64,000 nucleotides of DNA from Eutypa lata (Eukaryota > Ascomycota > Sordariomycetes > Xylariales > Diatrypaceae). This document shows, one piece after another, positions 47,385 through 59,448 of this stretch. How positions within the stretch are numbered: position 1 is the stretch's first letter; the number at the start of each line of letters is the position of its first letter. The notes under the pieces were generated by a model, which was not told where the DNA came from, searched no databases, and saw nothing but the letters and a program-made list of their open reading frames with translations. The position numbers and the translations under genes are program-made. The stretch is taken from NCBI GenBank assembly GCA_022661535.1, contig JAKULF010000003.1, positions 682,001 through 746,000 on the forward strand, written 5' to 3'.

Positions 47385-49560
47385 TTACATAGCTTCCTCC
47401 TCGTCTAGAGGCTCAACCCTAACAAGGATCTCTTCCAGGAGACCCTCCAAGAATGTACCAACATCCTTCCCCATACCAACCGGCTCGCTCTTGTCCAGTC
47501 GGTCGATCTCTTTGCACAGGTTGGCCAGCTTATATACATGCTTACGAATCTTGTCATGTGCCGCCTCGGCACGCTGCCTCTGGGGCGTCACAACCTTTTC
47601 GTTGCGGTAAATCTGCTGCAGGTTGATCTGTCGTCTCTTCAGTGCCTCCTCGAGGGCCGGGAAAATAACATCATTCAGCGCATCCAATTCTCCATTGGGG
47701 TTGGTAGGAGCCGGAGTGGGGAATGCTTCCAGGGCTTGTGGTAATTGTTTCGGCTGCGCTTTGGATGGAAAGGCCTGTGGCGTCTTCTGGGCTGGAGGCT
47801 CCCTTGCGCCCTGATGTAAAGTCTGCGGAGGGGTGCTGCCTCGGAAGGGTGGGATGTCCTGCAGGGTGAAGGGATTGACTTTGGAGGCTACACGCGGCTG
47901 CTGGAGTTGCACTTGCGAGGTCTTAGAAATCAAAATTGGCTGCGAGTTCACGAACTGTGGTTGGCGGATCGGTGCAAGATTTAAATGATGCATGTCACGT
48001 TGTAATTGCTCCTGCAAAGCGCGATCATAGTCCGCCTCCGACAGGGTAGGGGGTGGCTGTATCTGTTTGGATACGGGGCGTGGTGTGCTTTGATCCTGCT
48101 GTGACTGCTTCTGCGGAGATGGTGGTAGAGGAACTTTGGTAGGGGACGAAGGGGCCATGTTCGAAACTGCTTTCCGTTGTGGAGAGGATTGTCTCGAAGT
48201 TCCTGACGAAGAACCATTGGGTGCCTTGAGAGTACTCCGAATAGATGCATTGGCAAAGTCATGTACTTGCACCTTCGTCGGGGACGTCGCCCGGGGGCTC
48301 TCACCATAATCACCTTCTAGAGGCCTCGAAGCCCTCGCATTTCTAGTCGAAGCATCCATTGGATTCAAGCCTGGTCTGTTGATAACACCTCCTCGGTCAT
48401 TTACGAGACGGACAGTACCAAAATCCCACACATCCTCGTTCACGGGTGCCCGTTGTACAGGCTCCTCCCCTCCATCCAGATAGTCCTCATCCTCCGATTT
48501 GTGTGTTGCGCGCCACCGGCTATACCGTTCTATCAACTCAGTGAGATATGTCGTTTTCTTAGCCTTTCGTATGAAGGGATGCTTTAGCAACTCTTTGGAA
48601 GTTGGTCGATCTTTCGGATCACGCTGTAGGCACAATTCGATGAAGTCTTTAAACGCCTTGGTAAAGTTCCCTTCCAACCTCGGAGGCGGGTTCTTTGGGA
48701 TTAGGAAGAGGACCTTCATTGGGTGAATGTCAGCATATGGAGGCTCGCCATTAGCCAACTCCAGGGCCGTAATTCCGAGTGACCAAATATCTGCCTTATG
48801 GTCGTAGCCGGATTGCTTGATGACTTCGGGAGCCATCCAGAAGGGAGTACCAACGAAGGTATTCTTCTTGGTCATAGTCGCAGATAACTGGCCAGATACA
48901 CCGAAATCCGCTAGCTTCACCTGACCGTTGGAGCCCAGCAAAACGTTCGCCGCTACATCACGCCCCCGTCAGCAACTCGACAACAATGATTAGATATAGG
49001 TGCATCTAAAATACCCTTCACGTCTCGGTGCAGCTTCTTGTCAGCATGTAGGTACTCCAGACCTAAAAGCAACTCTCGTACGATGATGGCGATATAATCT
49101 TCCCCGATCATGCCTGGCTTCATCAGGTCGGAACAACTTCCACCAGCGCAAAACTCCATGACAATCCATAATTCAGCACCCTTCGCATAGGATCCGTAAT
49201 ATTTGGTTACATAGGGAGACTGGAGTTCGGAGAGAATAGCGATCTCTTGTATAATGTCCTCGACTTCATCTTCGGCGCTTTCGATATCAATGACCTTTAT
49301 CGCTACTGCTTGGCCGCTTCGTTTCTCGACGCTTGGGGCAGGTTAGCTTCACTCAGTCGGGCCAATTGGGATGTAAAATGTTACATACCCTTTAAAAACC
49401 TTGCCAAAGCTTCCTCCTCCTACGTAAACGTTAAATACAAAGCACTACTCAAGAACGAGGAGGTAACATGATTTAACTAACCAATGCAGTATTCTTTAGT
49501 ATATAGAAGCTCAGGGTCCAATGCCTCATTGCTATTATCATCATAATCTCGTTCGGCCAT
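47385..49560 (-). CDS. STE20-family germinal-centre-type serine/threonine kinase
   Basis: Exons 49560-49482, 49419-49389, 49331-49015 and 48952-47385 join in phase to 664 residues. Kinase landmarks: the glycine loop GGGSFGKVFKG (exon 2), catalytic Lys in AVAIKVID, EDEVEDIIQEI (helix C), LHRDVKAANVLL with the HRD motif spanning the last junction, DFGVSGQLSATM, the activation segment GTPFWMAPEVI with the STE20 signature, and DIWSLGITALELANGEPPY. A Pro/Ser/Gln-rich linker (about residues 330-560) leads to a C-terminal helical region (DKIRKHVYKLANLCKEIDRL) typical of fungal Kic1/Nak1/POD-6 or Sid1/MST-1 kinases. These act in the MOR/SIN networks controlling polarity, septation and hyphal growth. 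The third exon uses an AAG acceptor. It appears intact. Confidence 0.92.
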
Positions 49561-51143
49561 GTTGCTGTGTACTCTTCGTCGTTCTCAATCTTCGTCAATC
49601 GTAGCAAGTAACTCGTTCGGTGTAGTGTCGTATCCTAAGGCATAAAAATAAAAGTATGGGAGAAAAGTCGGTGGGAGAGATCGAAGGAGGGGAGGTTTGC
49701 TCAAAAAAGAAAAAGGTACAATAATGGTAAGGAGAGTATTCACGAAGAGGAAACGAAGGGAATGGAAGTCAGATCTAGATGGGTAGTTGTAGTAACAGAT
49801 GTTACTAAATGGGTCGGTGGAATGAAGGTGAAGTTCCAAGGTGAGATTAAGGTCAAGGCCCCTTGAAGGTTATTGTTTACTTGGATACAGTATGTTGTGA
49901 AAACCATAGACAAGCTTCGACCCCACCAGGGATTACTCCGACTTGACCGTTTCGCCTAGTCTAACCAGTTCATCCAAGATTCAAAATTTGGAAACGACGG
50001 CGAGACAGCAGAAAGTAACTAGATGCATAGTCCAACGATTGCGCATAAACCTGAGAAGAAAAGGAAAACAAAGAGGTGTAGATTAGCGGATTTATTATTG
50101 TGATGTCCTCTGAGAAGAGAGACCAAGTTTATTGGTGGTGGTGTCAACAATACATCGGTTGCCAAGACATTCTCCCGCCGTGGGGTTAATTGAAAATGGA
50201 GTAAACAAGAATTTGATTGGATAGGGAATGTGATAACTCATCAATGATCAAAGTTGTTATCCCACGAGGTTACATATAATTATTGTACATACAGAGTTAC
50301 AGGGTTAAGGTGCAGTTACGGGGAACTGTTAAAGCCACAGAGTTTGGGGAAGTTGGATTTAGTTAGTGTGTCAGGGTATGAGCCACAGCTGAGAGTGCAC
50401 ATCTCCTGAGTACTTACTATGAAGTACAACTTTGAGTATTAGTATCGTCTTACACAGATGGATTTTGCATTCACATCAAACTCCCAACATCCCCCAGATT
50501 TAATACATTGCCTTCTAACATATTACATATCATGGAGCTGGTTAGTGATTATTAATCTGGACATCATGTGTATATGCAAGTATACGGTTATAAGTTAAGT
50601 CTCCTAAGCTCTACCAGGAGTTATCATTATACATACGTATATTTTCACGAAATTAAAAACATATGAAACTACCTACCCATCTATGCTTAGAAATAAATGA
50701 GGAAGCATTTTCCAAGTTCATGTAACATTCTGGAAATATGGTAACTCCGTCCTCTCGTCAAGTTTCGCTTGCTTACATACCTACTTAGGCAATAAGGAGA
50801 GCTAGAACATGTTGTTTTAAAATTTATTTAGCTAGCAAAGGGCGATACTTTTGGCGGAAACCCTTATATATATATATATATATAAGAATTAAGGAAGAAT
50901 TTAGTAAACACAGAGGTAGATCCACAAGAAAACCGATATGTTTACTTAGGTATGCATTGTCCTTTAGGACTTTTTCATCGAGCCGAAAGGCCTGCCCGCT
51001 TGACAAGGTCTGGATTGTCCTACATACTTACCTATGTACTGGTAGTGCAATCCTTCAAGCAGGGGTTTTATGCTATGTACGGCCGCTATCGGGCACCACC
51101 CGATGAGAAACCAAGCGGTGCTTTATAGATCTGATCTAGCCCG

Positions 51144-51168
51144 TTATCAATCTGATCTGATTAGATAA
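51144..51168. promoter_or_regulatory. Paired HGATAR motifs upstream of the siderophore transporter
   Basis: TTATCA (51144-51149, TGATAA on the minus strand) and ATTAGATAA (51160-51168) lie about 420 bases upstream of the ATG, with a further CTATCG (CGATAG) near 51085. Iron-responsive GATA repressors (SreA/Urbs1 type) bind ATCWGATAA-like sites; the second motif matches at eight of nine positions. Regulation is inferred. Confidence 0.35.
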
Positions 51169-51483
51169 AATTGTCGGCCTAGACAGCTCTAGTGGTCTTG
51201 GACTTTCTCCATTCTTCGTTACCAACCCCGATTATGGCACGAGATCCCCCCCCTCCGACCCCTTGCATCTCATGCCATTCTCGCGGGAAGCAACCAATTT
51301 TGGTTGCGTTAACTACAACAAGCTAGACGAGCTGAAAAAAAGAAGAGGGAAAAATTGATCTCGTGCGCTATTTTCGAGGCAATCATTAAGGATGAGCTGA
51401 TACCTGACGATGCAAAATAGCGGGAATAGTAAGCGTAAGGCGCCGTACCTATGCCGAGGTTAACGCTCTGTACATAGTTTGTG

Positions 51484-51495
51484 TATATATATATA
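51484..51495 (+). promoter_or_regulatory. TATA-like box of the siderophore transporter gene
   Basis: TATATATATATA about 90 bases before the start codon. Position and sequence fit a core promoter. Confidence 0.35.
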
Positions 51496-51583
51496 GACCT
51501 ACCTGCAGGTATTCCCCTGTTATGTTTGGTCACCCCCACGGCCTTTTCGTCTCTACTGTGTTCGATTTATATGTAGCTCGACG

Positions 51584-53573
51584 ATGTCAACCTTTCACAG
51601 GCTCCGTCTCGGCCTCGGCAGTAAGAGGTCTGCCGAGAACCAGAGTGATCCAACGACCGCAAACCTAGAGACACCGGTGGCCATGCATTCAGTGGCCACG
51701 GATGACAGAGAAATCGGGCCTCCTGCCGCCCCCGACGACACGGAAGTAACCGATGATCTCAAGAACATGGCAGGTCCGAGCGAAGACCTACAGCGCGGTA
51801 TTCAGGGCATCGAGGCCGTGACTCTGGCTTGGACGAAGACATCGCTGGCCGCAGTGTTGATCCTGTATGTTTCCATCCTCGTTGTATATGCCCAGGCGTT
51901 GCACGCCACGTACACTACTAGCTGACACCGCCCCTCCTCGACAGCATCTGGACTCTTTTCCTAGCCAACGGGTTCAGGCTCTCGGTCCTCGCCAACCTGC
52001 TACCCTTTGTCACGAGCAGCTTCCAATCCCACTCCCTGTTAACCGTGATCGGCATTGTAGCAAACGCCATGACGGCCGCGGTGTATATCCCGATGGCGAA
52101 GCTGCTGGACGTCTGGGGGCGAGCCGAGGGGTTTCTCCTCATGGTGGCGTTCGCGACCCTCGGCCTGATTCTGATGGCCGTGTCCCATAGCCTGGCCACC
52201 TTCTGCGCCGCCGAGGTGTTCTACTCCGTCGGCTTCGGCGGCGTCATCTACAGCGTGGTCGTGTTCGCCGCCGACGTGACGAACCTGAAGAACCGGGGCC
52301 TGGCATTCGCCTTCACGTCGTCTCCGTACATGATCACGGCGTTCGCCGGGTCGAAGGCCGCCGAGGGCTTCTACTACAACGTCAACTGGCGGTGGGGCTT
52401 CGGTACCTTTGCCATCATCATACCTATTGTGACTTTCCCTCTGTTCACGGTCCTGAAGCTCGCTCAGCGCAAGGCCGAGAAGCAGGGCATCTTGGTCAAG
52501 GAAAGAAGTGGCAGGACCTTTCTACAGAGTGTATGGCATGTCATTGTTGAGTTCGATGGTACGTAGGGCAACCAATCCACGCGCACGCGCAAACCTAGCG
52601 TTTTCCCCAAACGCATTTGATACTAATTTGACGCATAACAGCACTGGGAGTTATCTTATTTGCTGGTGGGCTGACAATCTTTCTGCTGCCGTTTACCCTT
52701 GCAACCTCTGCCCCCAACGGCTGGAAGACCGACTACATCATAGCCATGATCGTGGTCGGGTTTGTCTTATTCGTATTCTTTGTTCTCCACCAGATCTACT
52801 TGTCTCCAGCGCCGTTCATCAAAGGCCGATTCCTAACCGATCGGACCGTCATGGGGGCTTGCCTCATCGACATGACGTACCAGATATCCTATTACTGCTG
52901 GAACAGCTACTTCACCTCCTTTCTGCAAGTTGTCACCAACCTGACCGTGGCCGAGGCCGGATACGTCAACAGCACATTCCAAGTCGTGTCTGGCGTGCTC
53001 CTCTTCATCGTCGGCTACTCGATCCGCCGGACGGGTCGCTTCAAGTGGCTATACTACGTAGCCGTCCCGCTGTACATCTTCGCGCTCGGTCTGATGATCT
53101 ACTTCCGCCGCCCCAACGGGAAGATCGGCTATATTGTGATGTGTGAGATTTTCATTTCCATCGGCGGGAGTATCTTCATCCTCTGCTGTCAGCTGGCCGT
53201 CCTCGCCGCCGTCGACCATCAGTACGTCGCCGCCGTGCTCGCCCTGCTGTTCGTTTTCGGCACTATCGGCGGCGCCGTGGGAAATGCCATCTCCGGGACC
53301 ATCTGGACGAACACGTTCGAGCCGGCCCTCCGGCGCTACCTACCGGAATCCGCCCTACCGGACGTGGCGCTGATCTACGGAAGTCTACCCCAGCAGCTCA
53401 GCTATCCGGTTGGGAGCCCCGAGCGACTTGCGATCCAGGAGGCGTACGGGTATGCCCAGACGAGGATGCTGGCTGCTGGGACTGGTGTCATGGCCCTCTC
53501 TTTTATCTGGATGCTTATGATTAGGAACCTGGACGTTTCGAAGATGACGCAAACGAAGGGTGTCGTGCTCTAA
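51584..53573 (+). CDS. MFS siderophore-iron transporter
   Basis: Exons 51584-51864, 51945-52558 and 52642-53573 join in phase to 608 residues. A polar cytoplasmic N-terminus of about 75 residues precedes 14 expected membrane helices. Family features include LANGFRLSVLANLLPFVTSS in the first helices, DVWGRAEGF after helix 2, YSVGFGGVIYSVVVFAADVT, ISYYCWNSYFTSFLQVVTNL, YVNSTFQVVSG, and a long extracellular loop before the last helix (RRYLPESALPDVALIYGSLP), the layout of the Arn1/Sit1/MirB family. These plasma-membrane or vesicle proteins take up ferric siderophores by proton symport. GATA-type motifs upstream fit iron control. No siderophore synthetase is nearby. High GC third positions, no defects. 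Confidence 0.93.
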
Positions 53574-54115
53574 ACTTAGAAGGCTCGAGATGATACTTAA
53601 GACATAAGTATATACGTAGTATTCTAATAAATCTTTGCCGTGCAAAGATCTTGCTCAATACAGACTATTAAAAGGCTCTCCAGCGTCTGATTATCTTATC
53701 TCCAACATGTAAAGAACTTTAGGGATTGGCGCCCTCTGGCTTTCAAGGGCAATTACGATACACACCAGCAAAACCCTCTGTGAAAAAAGCTCCATAATGC
53801 CCAACTACAATTCTTTGGCAATTTCTACCAGCGAAGTTAAAGACTGAAGTCTAGAACGCAAAAGGGGACCCAACAAAGATCCCTACAAGCCAAATACATT
53901 CTATAGTTGCTTTGTATCCCGTATAGAAAGGCCGGTTGATGCGTTTCTTGTCTTTCTGCACGATGTGGCAAGGTGACAAAGAGACGACATGATACATCTT
54001 TTAATTGACCCTTCGAGTGTGATTTAGTAACATGACAACGTTAAGCATCTCGATTCGATATCTCTCTATCTAGAAACAGTCATTTCAGCATATTGAAATA
54101 GGCACTATCGCCAAC
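53574..54115. other. Intergenic, nothing recognised
   Basis: About 540 bases holding the transporter 3' end and the promoter of the GH16 gene. No coding frame or clear motif. Confidence 0.55.
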
Positions 54116-56245
54116 ATGGCAGCAAAACTACAGCTCTTCCTCGTTATATGGCTCCTAGTTGCGTTACAGGTGTATGCGCAACGGAAAGATGGCCAGTACT
54201 GGCGTAAGTTGCAGATTCTGATTCGAGATGAAGTATTAAATGGCTAACCATGTTCTCCAGCGTGCAATCCCATGAGAAACAGTAAGTTTGCTTGACCCTC
54301 CCAAAACCTTTTAAGGGGTAATTCTGACGCGGCATTAGAGACATGCGACCCCAACCCAGGACTGAACCAATACACCTATTTTATGGACTTCACAAACCCG
54401 CCCGACGATCTCGAGGACGAGTGGAGCACTTCGAACTTCGCGACCGTGACGTACAACACGAAAGGGAAGAACGGCGCCGAGTTCACCTTCGAGAAGCGGT
54501 ACGACTCCCCACAGCTATTCACCAACTTCTACATCTTCTACGGCCGCGTGGACGTGGAGATGCAGGTGGCTCCCGGCATTGGCATCATCTCGTCGAGCGT
54601 CCTCATGTCCGACAGCTTCGACGAGATAGATTGGGAGATGTCGGGGAACAACTTCAACTTGAGCTCGCTGTACCCCAGCGGGGTCGTGCAGAACAACTAT
54701 TTCTCCAAGGGCATAACGGGCACCTACGACCGCGGGATGTGGGTGCCGCTGGCTAACCCGCAGACGACGTTCTATACTTACTCGGTTGACTGGACTCCGG
54801 AGAAGCTCGACTGGCTCGTCAATGGAAAAGTAGTGAGGACGTTTCGGGCTAAAGACGCCGATACCACTACCCATCAATATCCGCAAACCCCCTCTAAGGT
54901 CCAGCTTGGACTATGGGACGGTGGTGATCCCGGACAGAACGACGGAACAAAGAGATGGTCTGGAGGTATAACCGACTTCTCGAAAGCGCCCTTCACAATG
55001 TTCGTGCGGAGTGTTCGTATCACCAACTACAATCCAGCCATGTACTATAATTGGACAAATCAGTCGGGGAGTTCGAAGAGCATCAAAGCGCTCAACGTGA
55101 CACTGCCTGACCCAACAATGGATGAGCCCACGACTATAGCTACAACTTTAGAACCACTGAGGACCGACCTCCCCCTGTCGCCTAATGGACACTGCGGGAA
55201 AGACGCTGGGATTTGCAAGGGCAGCTTATTCGGCGACTGTTGCTCGTTTTACAACTTCTGCGGAAACACTACCGAGTACTGCGGGCTGGGCTGTCAGTCT
55301 GCGTTCGGCATATGCGGACCGATGAACCCTATTGCCACGACAGGTTTAACTTCAGCCCCAGCCAAAACTACTTCGCCTAGCACGATAGCAACACAATCAT
55401 CGACGGTCCAAACCTCGGTGTTGACAAACCCGACTACCACCGTCATAATCTCACTATCGAGGACGTCTACGGGGCAGTCTGCGGGCCCAACTTCAGCAGC
55501 GCCGGAGCTTCCAACGGATAAAAGCCTACCTGCATCATCATCAACAACAACTAAGGCGGATCCACCAACTCAACCACCTACTACTGCGGAGTCAATCCAA
55601 AGTACCGAGACAGGAGTCCCAGCAAGTACAACGTTATCCGCTCCAGTTCCAGGTCCCACTTCGACCAAGGGTTCCAAGCCAGACAGCTCCGAAGCCTCCA
55701 TTCCAACTTCAAACCCTCCGGTTCCTCCTGTCATCGAGAAACCAGTTGTAAGCACAGATAAGGACTCTCTAACTGACGATGTCTCATCTCTTCCCGACGT
55801 TTCCACGGACACGAAGAAGCCGGGCCAGAGCAGCACCGCGAAAGATACCTTGCCGACATCCAAGATACCAGTCCCACCTATCTCAACCGGCAATCAGGGT
55901 CTCAAGCCGACCACCACCGCGCAGACTTCCACCCAACCGACCACATCAACAGCAAAGGCATCAGCTCCTCCCACTACGAGAACTACAGCACCAACGGCAA
56001 TCACCACTGCGCCCAAACCATCTACAACTCAAGGACCCACAGCTAATCCGACAACAGCAAAGACGACCGCAGAGACGCAGCTAAACTACGTCGCCACAAC
56101 GCTTCCCGCCAAGCCGACGGCATCTGCGGCAGCTCCCAAACCAAGCCCTAGAAAGCTGTGTTTCTGGTGGGGGCGCTGGTACTGTTGGATCTACAAGCGG
56201 ACGTATCCCATCGAAGCCCGGGCATATCGCGCTATGGAAGGGTGA
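54116..56245 (+). CDS. Secreted GH16 CRH-type transglycosylase with CBM18 and long Thr/Pro-rich tail
   Basis: Exons 54116-54203, 54261-54281 (21 nt) and 54339-56245 join in phase to 671 residues. The signal peptide is residues 1-21 ([17 protein letters not shown]). The GH16 domain (about 37-290) has the catalytic DEIDWE at 131-136 (Glu132 and Glu136 nucleophile and acid/base), [14 protein letters not shown] before it, and [17 protein letters not shown] after it: the CRH1/UTR2 chitin-glucan cross-linking group. A cysteine-rich chitin-binding domain (CBM18) follows at about 320-365 ([20 protein letters not shown]). Then about 270 residues of Ser/Thr/Pro/Ala, probably O-mannosylated. The C-terminus ([13 protein letters not shown]) is not a usual GPI signal, so wall attachment may be by the CBM or covalent linkage. 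Confidence 0.93.
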
Positions 56246-56525
56246 ATAGGTGCCTAAAGCTAAACGCGTGGGCTGGTAGTCATTAGAAAGTGAACAAGAT
56301 GGAAAAGTCGTGAAGTAGTCAGAGATGAGATACTTTTGGTGATCATTATTATTATTAGAATGTCAATACGAGGGCTGTGTTATTGTAAATTTCACTTCAC
56401 GAATATACATTATGAATGCTATTTCTTTCATCCCATTTTCGTGTATTCTCACAAAGCGACATAGAGTAAATATCTAGCTATAGACATTTCCCATTGTTGT
56501 TCCGTTCTTGCTCTTGTTCATATGT

Positions 56526-57154
56526 TTACAAGATGATCTCAAGCTCCTCGTCAGATCCTCCATCCTGACCAGATCCTTCAACCAGAGATTCCTCCTCCGC
56601 CTGCTGCTTCTTCTTGGGCTTCTGCGCCGCCTCGGCTTCTTCGGCCGCCACAACAGCCAATCTCGAGCACCACGCGATCAGTTTCTCGACGAAGGCCGAG
56701 AGGGAGAAGACATGGCCCAACGTTGCGCCGAAGGCGATGATCAGACAAGCCTCGCCGCACAGATCGTGGCAAACACGGGTGTCGATAGTCAGGCCTGGGA
56801 CCTCTCGAGTGCGGCCGGTGTTGGCCAGCATGACGTGGAAGGCGTGAAGGGCCCCAGAATCCATTTTCTCCAGGTGCGCGCGGATGTCCATAGCCTCACA
56901 GTCCCACGAAGTTCTGCCTCTCTCTCTAGACCCAGCGCGATGGTCTCACAGCTGTAGTCTTCGTGATCTCCGACATTCGAAGCAGCCTTGCACTTCCTGC
57001 CATATGAGATGAAGTGGGTAGGTAGGGCTGTAGAGGTCGGCTTCGTCATTTGATCCATGAGACTGCCCAAGGCATCCTCATCTTGACTAAGACGGAACGG
57101 AGAATACGGTGTAGAGCGTAGCGAATCTTCGTACTTGATGAGCTGCTCGACCAA
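56526..57154 (-). CDS. Unrecognised protein; two halves in different frames
   Basis: Frame A (57154 to about 56908) reads from ATG: MVEQLIKYEDSLRSTPYSP ... DYSCETIALGLEREAELRG. Frame B (to 56526) reads GLTIDTRVCHDLCGEACLII ... a hydrophobic stretch, then Lys/Gln-rich and an acidic tail (DEELEIIL). They are offset by one base in an overlap of about 100 nt. Either a frameshift disables the gene, or an intron from a GTGAGG donor at about 56908 to an acceptor near 56808 (CGAGAG) joins them in phase; that acceptor is weak. The likely size is 170-210 residues. I do not know the family. It lies within 300 bases of an AT-rich block. The frame-B part could also start alone at 56891 (121 residues). Confidence 0.45.
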
Positions 57155-58993
57155 CTAAGTCAAGCGAGTTCGCGGATACACCGACTCGAGAGCAGGCGCA
57201 GCGCTTTTCACGTTTTATACTTGCGCTTGAAAGATCGGCAATGCTGTGGCTGAAGAAACTCATTTGGTGGGAGAATTGAAAAATTAAATAACATATTCAA
57301 ATACATGTGTTCGAATAATTGCAGTCTTGTTAATAGTAATCGATTATTATTCGAAAATGAAAAGCATAAGATATGATTATTCCAATTACCTTGTTGAGTT
57401 GGGAGGAGTACAGTTAGCGACAAGGCTGACTGCGTTAAAACCTTAAAATCATATTATGAAACTACATTAAGGTATATTTAACAATAACTTTAATAAATTA
57501 ACTAGAAATTAAATAGTTACTTAAGAAGTTTATGCATTAAAAGTAATTTTTACTTAATTTATAAATATATATATTTTTAAATTAATTAAATTATTATTAT
57601 TTAATTATAATTAATTATTTAATTATTAATTATTTAATTTTTAAATTTAAAAATATATAATTTTAAATAATTAAAGTTTTTTAATAACTTTATTATTTTA
57701 TTTATTATTTTATTAATTTATTTATTATTATTAATAAATTATTTTATAATTTTAAAAATTATATATATAAATAAAAATAAATAATTAATATATTATTTAT
57801 ATATATATATTATTTAAATTATTTAAATTTAAAAGTTAAATAAATTAATAAAAGCTTTTATTTATTTTATTTTAAAATAATTCGTTTATTATTTTATTTT
57901 AATTATTTAATTTTATATTAATTAAAAAATTATATTAACGTTAATATATTTTTTTATTATATAAATAATAAAATAAAAATATATATATTTTTTAAATAAT
58001 AATTTTTTTATAATAATAATAATTATTATTAATTAAAAAATTAATTATATTTCGTTAATTATATTATTTAAAATATAAATAAAATAAATTTTAAAATATA
58101 TAAAATATAAATTAAATAAAGTTTAAAATATATATTATTTAAAATATTAATTATTATTTATTAATTATTATAATATTAATTATTTAAATATATATTTATT
58201 AAATAATTATATTTATAACGTAATATTTTATTATTTTATATATTTATATAATAAAATAATATATTATAAATATTAATATAATTTTTTAATTAATATAAAA
58301 CTTAATAATTAAAGTAAAATAATAAATAAATTACTTTAAAACGAAATAAATAAAATTAAAAATAAATTAAAAATAAATAATTAATATTAAATAATTTATA
58401 AAAAGTATTAAATTTATTTAATTAAATCGATTAAATTTAATTTAAATAATTTAATTATATAAAGCTTTTAAATTAAATAAAAGTAAAATGCATTTATAAA
58501 AAAAACATTAAAAAGTAATTTTAATATAATTAATTTTATTATTATTTATAAAGAAATTACTTTAAATTTTAAATTATTATATATATATTTTATATTACGT
58601 TAATACGTTATTTTTTAATTAATTAAATTTTTAAAATTAATATAAAGTTATAATAACTTAAGTTTTTTTAATAATTTTTCGCTTTTTATATATTATAAAT
58701 ATTATATTTTAAAATAAAATAATTCGTAATAAATTTAAAATAAACTCGATAAGTTTAAAGTTTTATATACGTTAAATTTATAAATTAATATATAAATAAA
58801 AACTTTTTTTTTTTTTTTTTAATTTAAAACGAAATCGTACGAATTAAAATTAATAAATTACTTTATAAAAATTACCTTATAAAAATTACTTTATAAACGC
58901 ATTTCGATACGCTTTTTATATATATATTATTATTATTACTTTAATTATTTATAAAAAAACCGTATACGTATAATTTAATATAATAAAAGCTTT

Positions 58994-59448
58994 AAATATT
59001 ATAATTTTTTTAATTAAAATAATAATAATAATATATAATTAAAAAAGAATTTAAATTTATAAAATAATTTATAAACTTATAAACTTATAAATTTATAAAT
59101 TTATAATTTTATAAACTTATAAATTTATAAAATAACTTATAAATTTATAAACTTATAAACTTATAAATTTATAATTTTATAAACTTATAAATTTATAAAG
59201 TAATTTATAAATTTATTATTTTATAAATTTATAAATTTATAATTTTATAAATTTATAATTTTATAAAGTAATTTATAAACTTATAAATTTAAATTAAATT
59301 ACGTAAATTATTTATTTAAATAATTATTTAATTTATATATTATTATTATTATTTTAATTTTTTTAAAAAAAGTCGTTTAAAAGTAATATTATATAAAAAA
59401 AGCTTAAAATATTATAATTTTTTTAATTAAAATAATAATAATAATATA
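58994..59448. repeat. 42-bp direct repeat flanking a tandem array
   Basis: An identical 42-base segment (core TTTAATTAAAATAATAATAA) occurs at 58994-59035 and 59407-59448. Between them lies the ACTTATAAA array. A related inverted segment (AATAATATTATATAATAAAAGC on the minus strand) appears near 59545-59585. These may be parts of one element's terminal structure. Confidence 0.55.
59056..59289. repeat. Tandem array of about 10-base units (ATAAACTTATAAATTT type)
   Basis: Some twenty imperfect copies of a unit close to TTATAAACTTATAAATTTAT fill about 230 bases, with variants ending in TTTTAT or AAAATAA. The regularity stands out against the surrounding AT-rich sequence. It may be a mutated minisatellite. 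Confidence 0.75.

Larger units (their letters stand above)
49561..51583. other. Intergenic between kinase and siderophore transporter
   Basis: About 2 kb, the shared divergent promoter region. It contains a (TA)n run at 50864-50884, GATA-type motifs at about 51084-51168 and a TATA-like run near the transporter. No coding signal was found. Confidence 0.55.

Noticed and set aside
50864..50884. (TA)n run considered as an element boundary
   Set aside because: A simple microsatellite; no repeats or composition change on either side.
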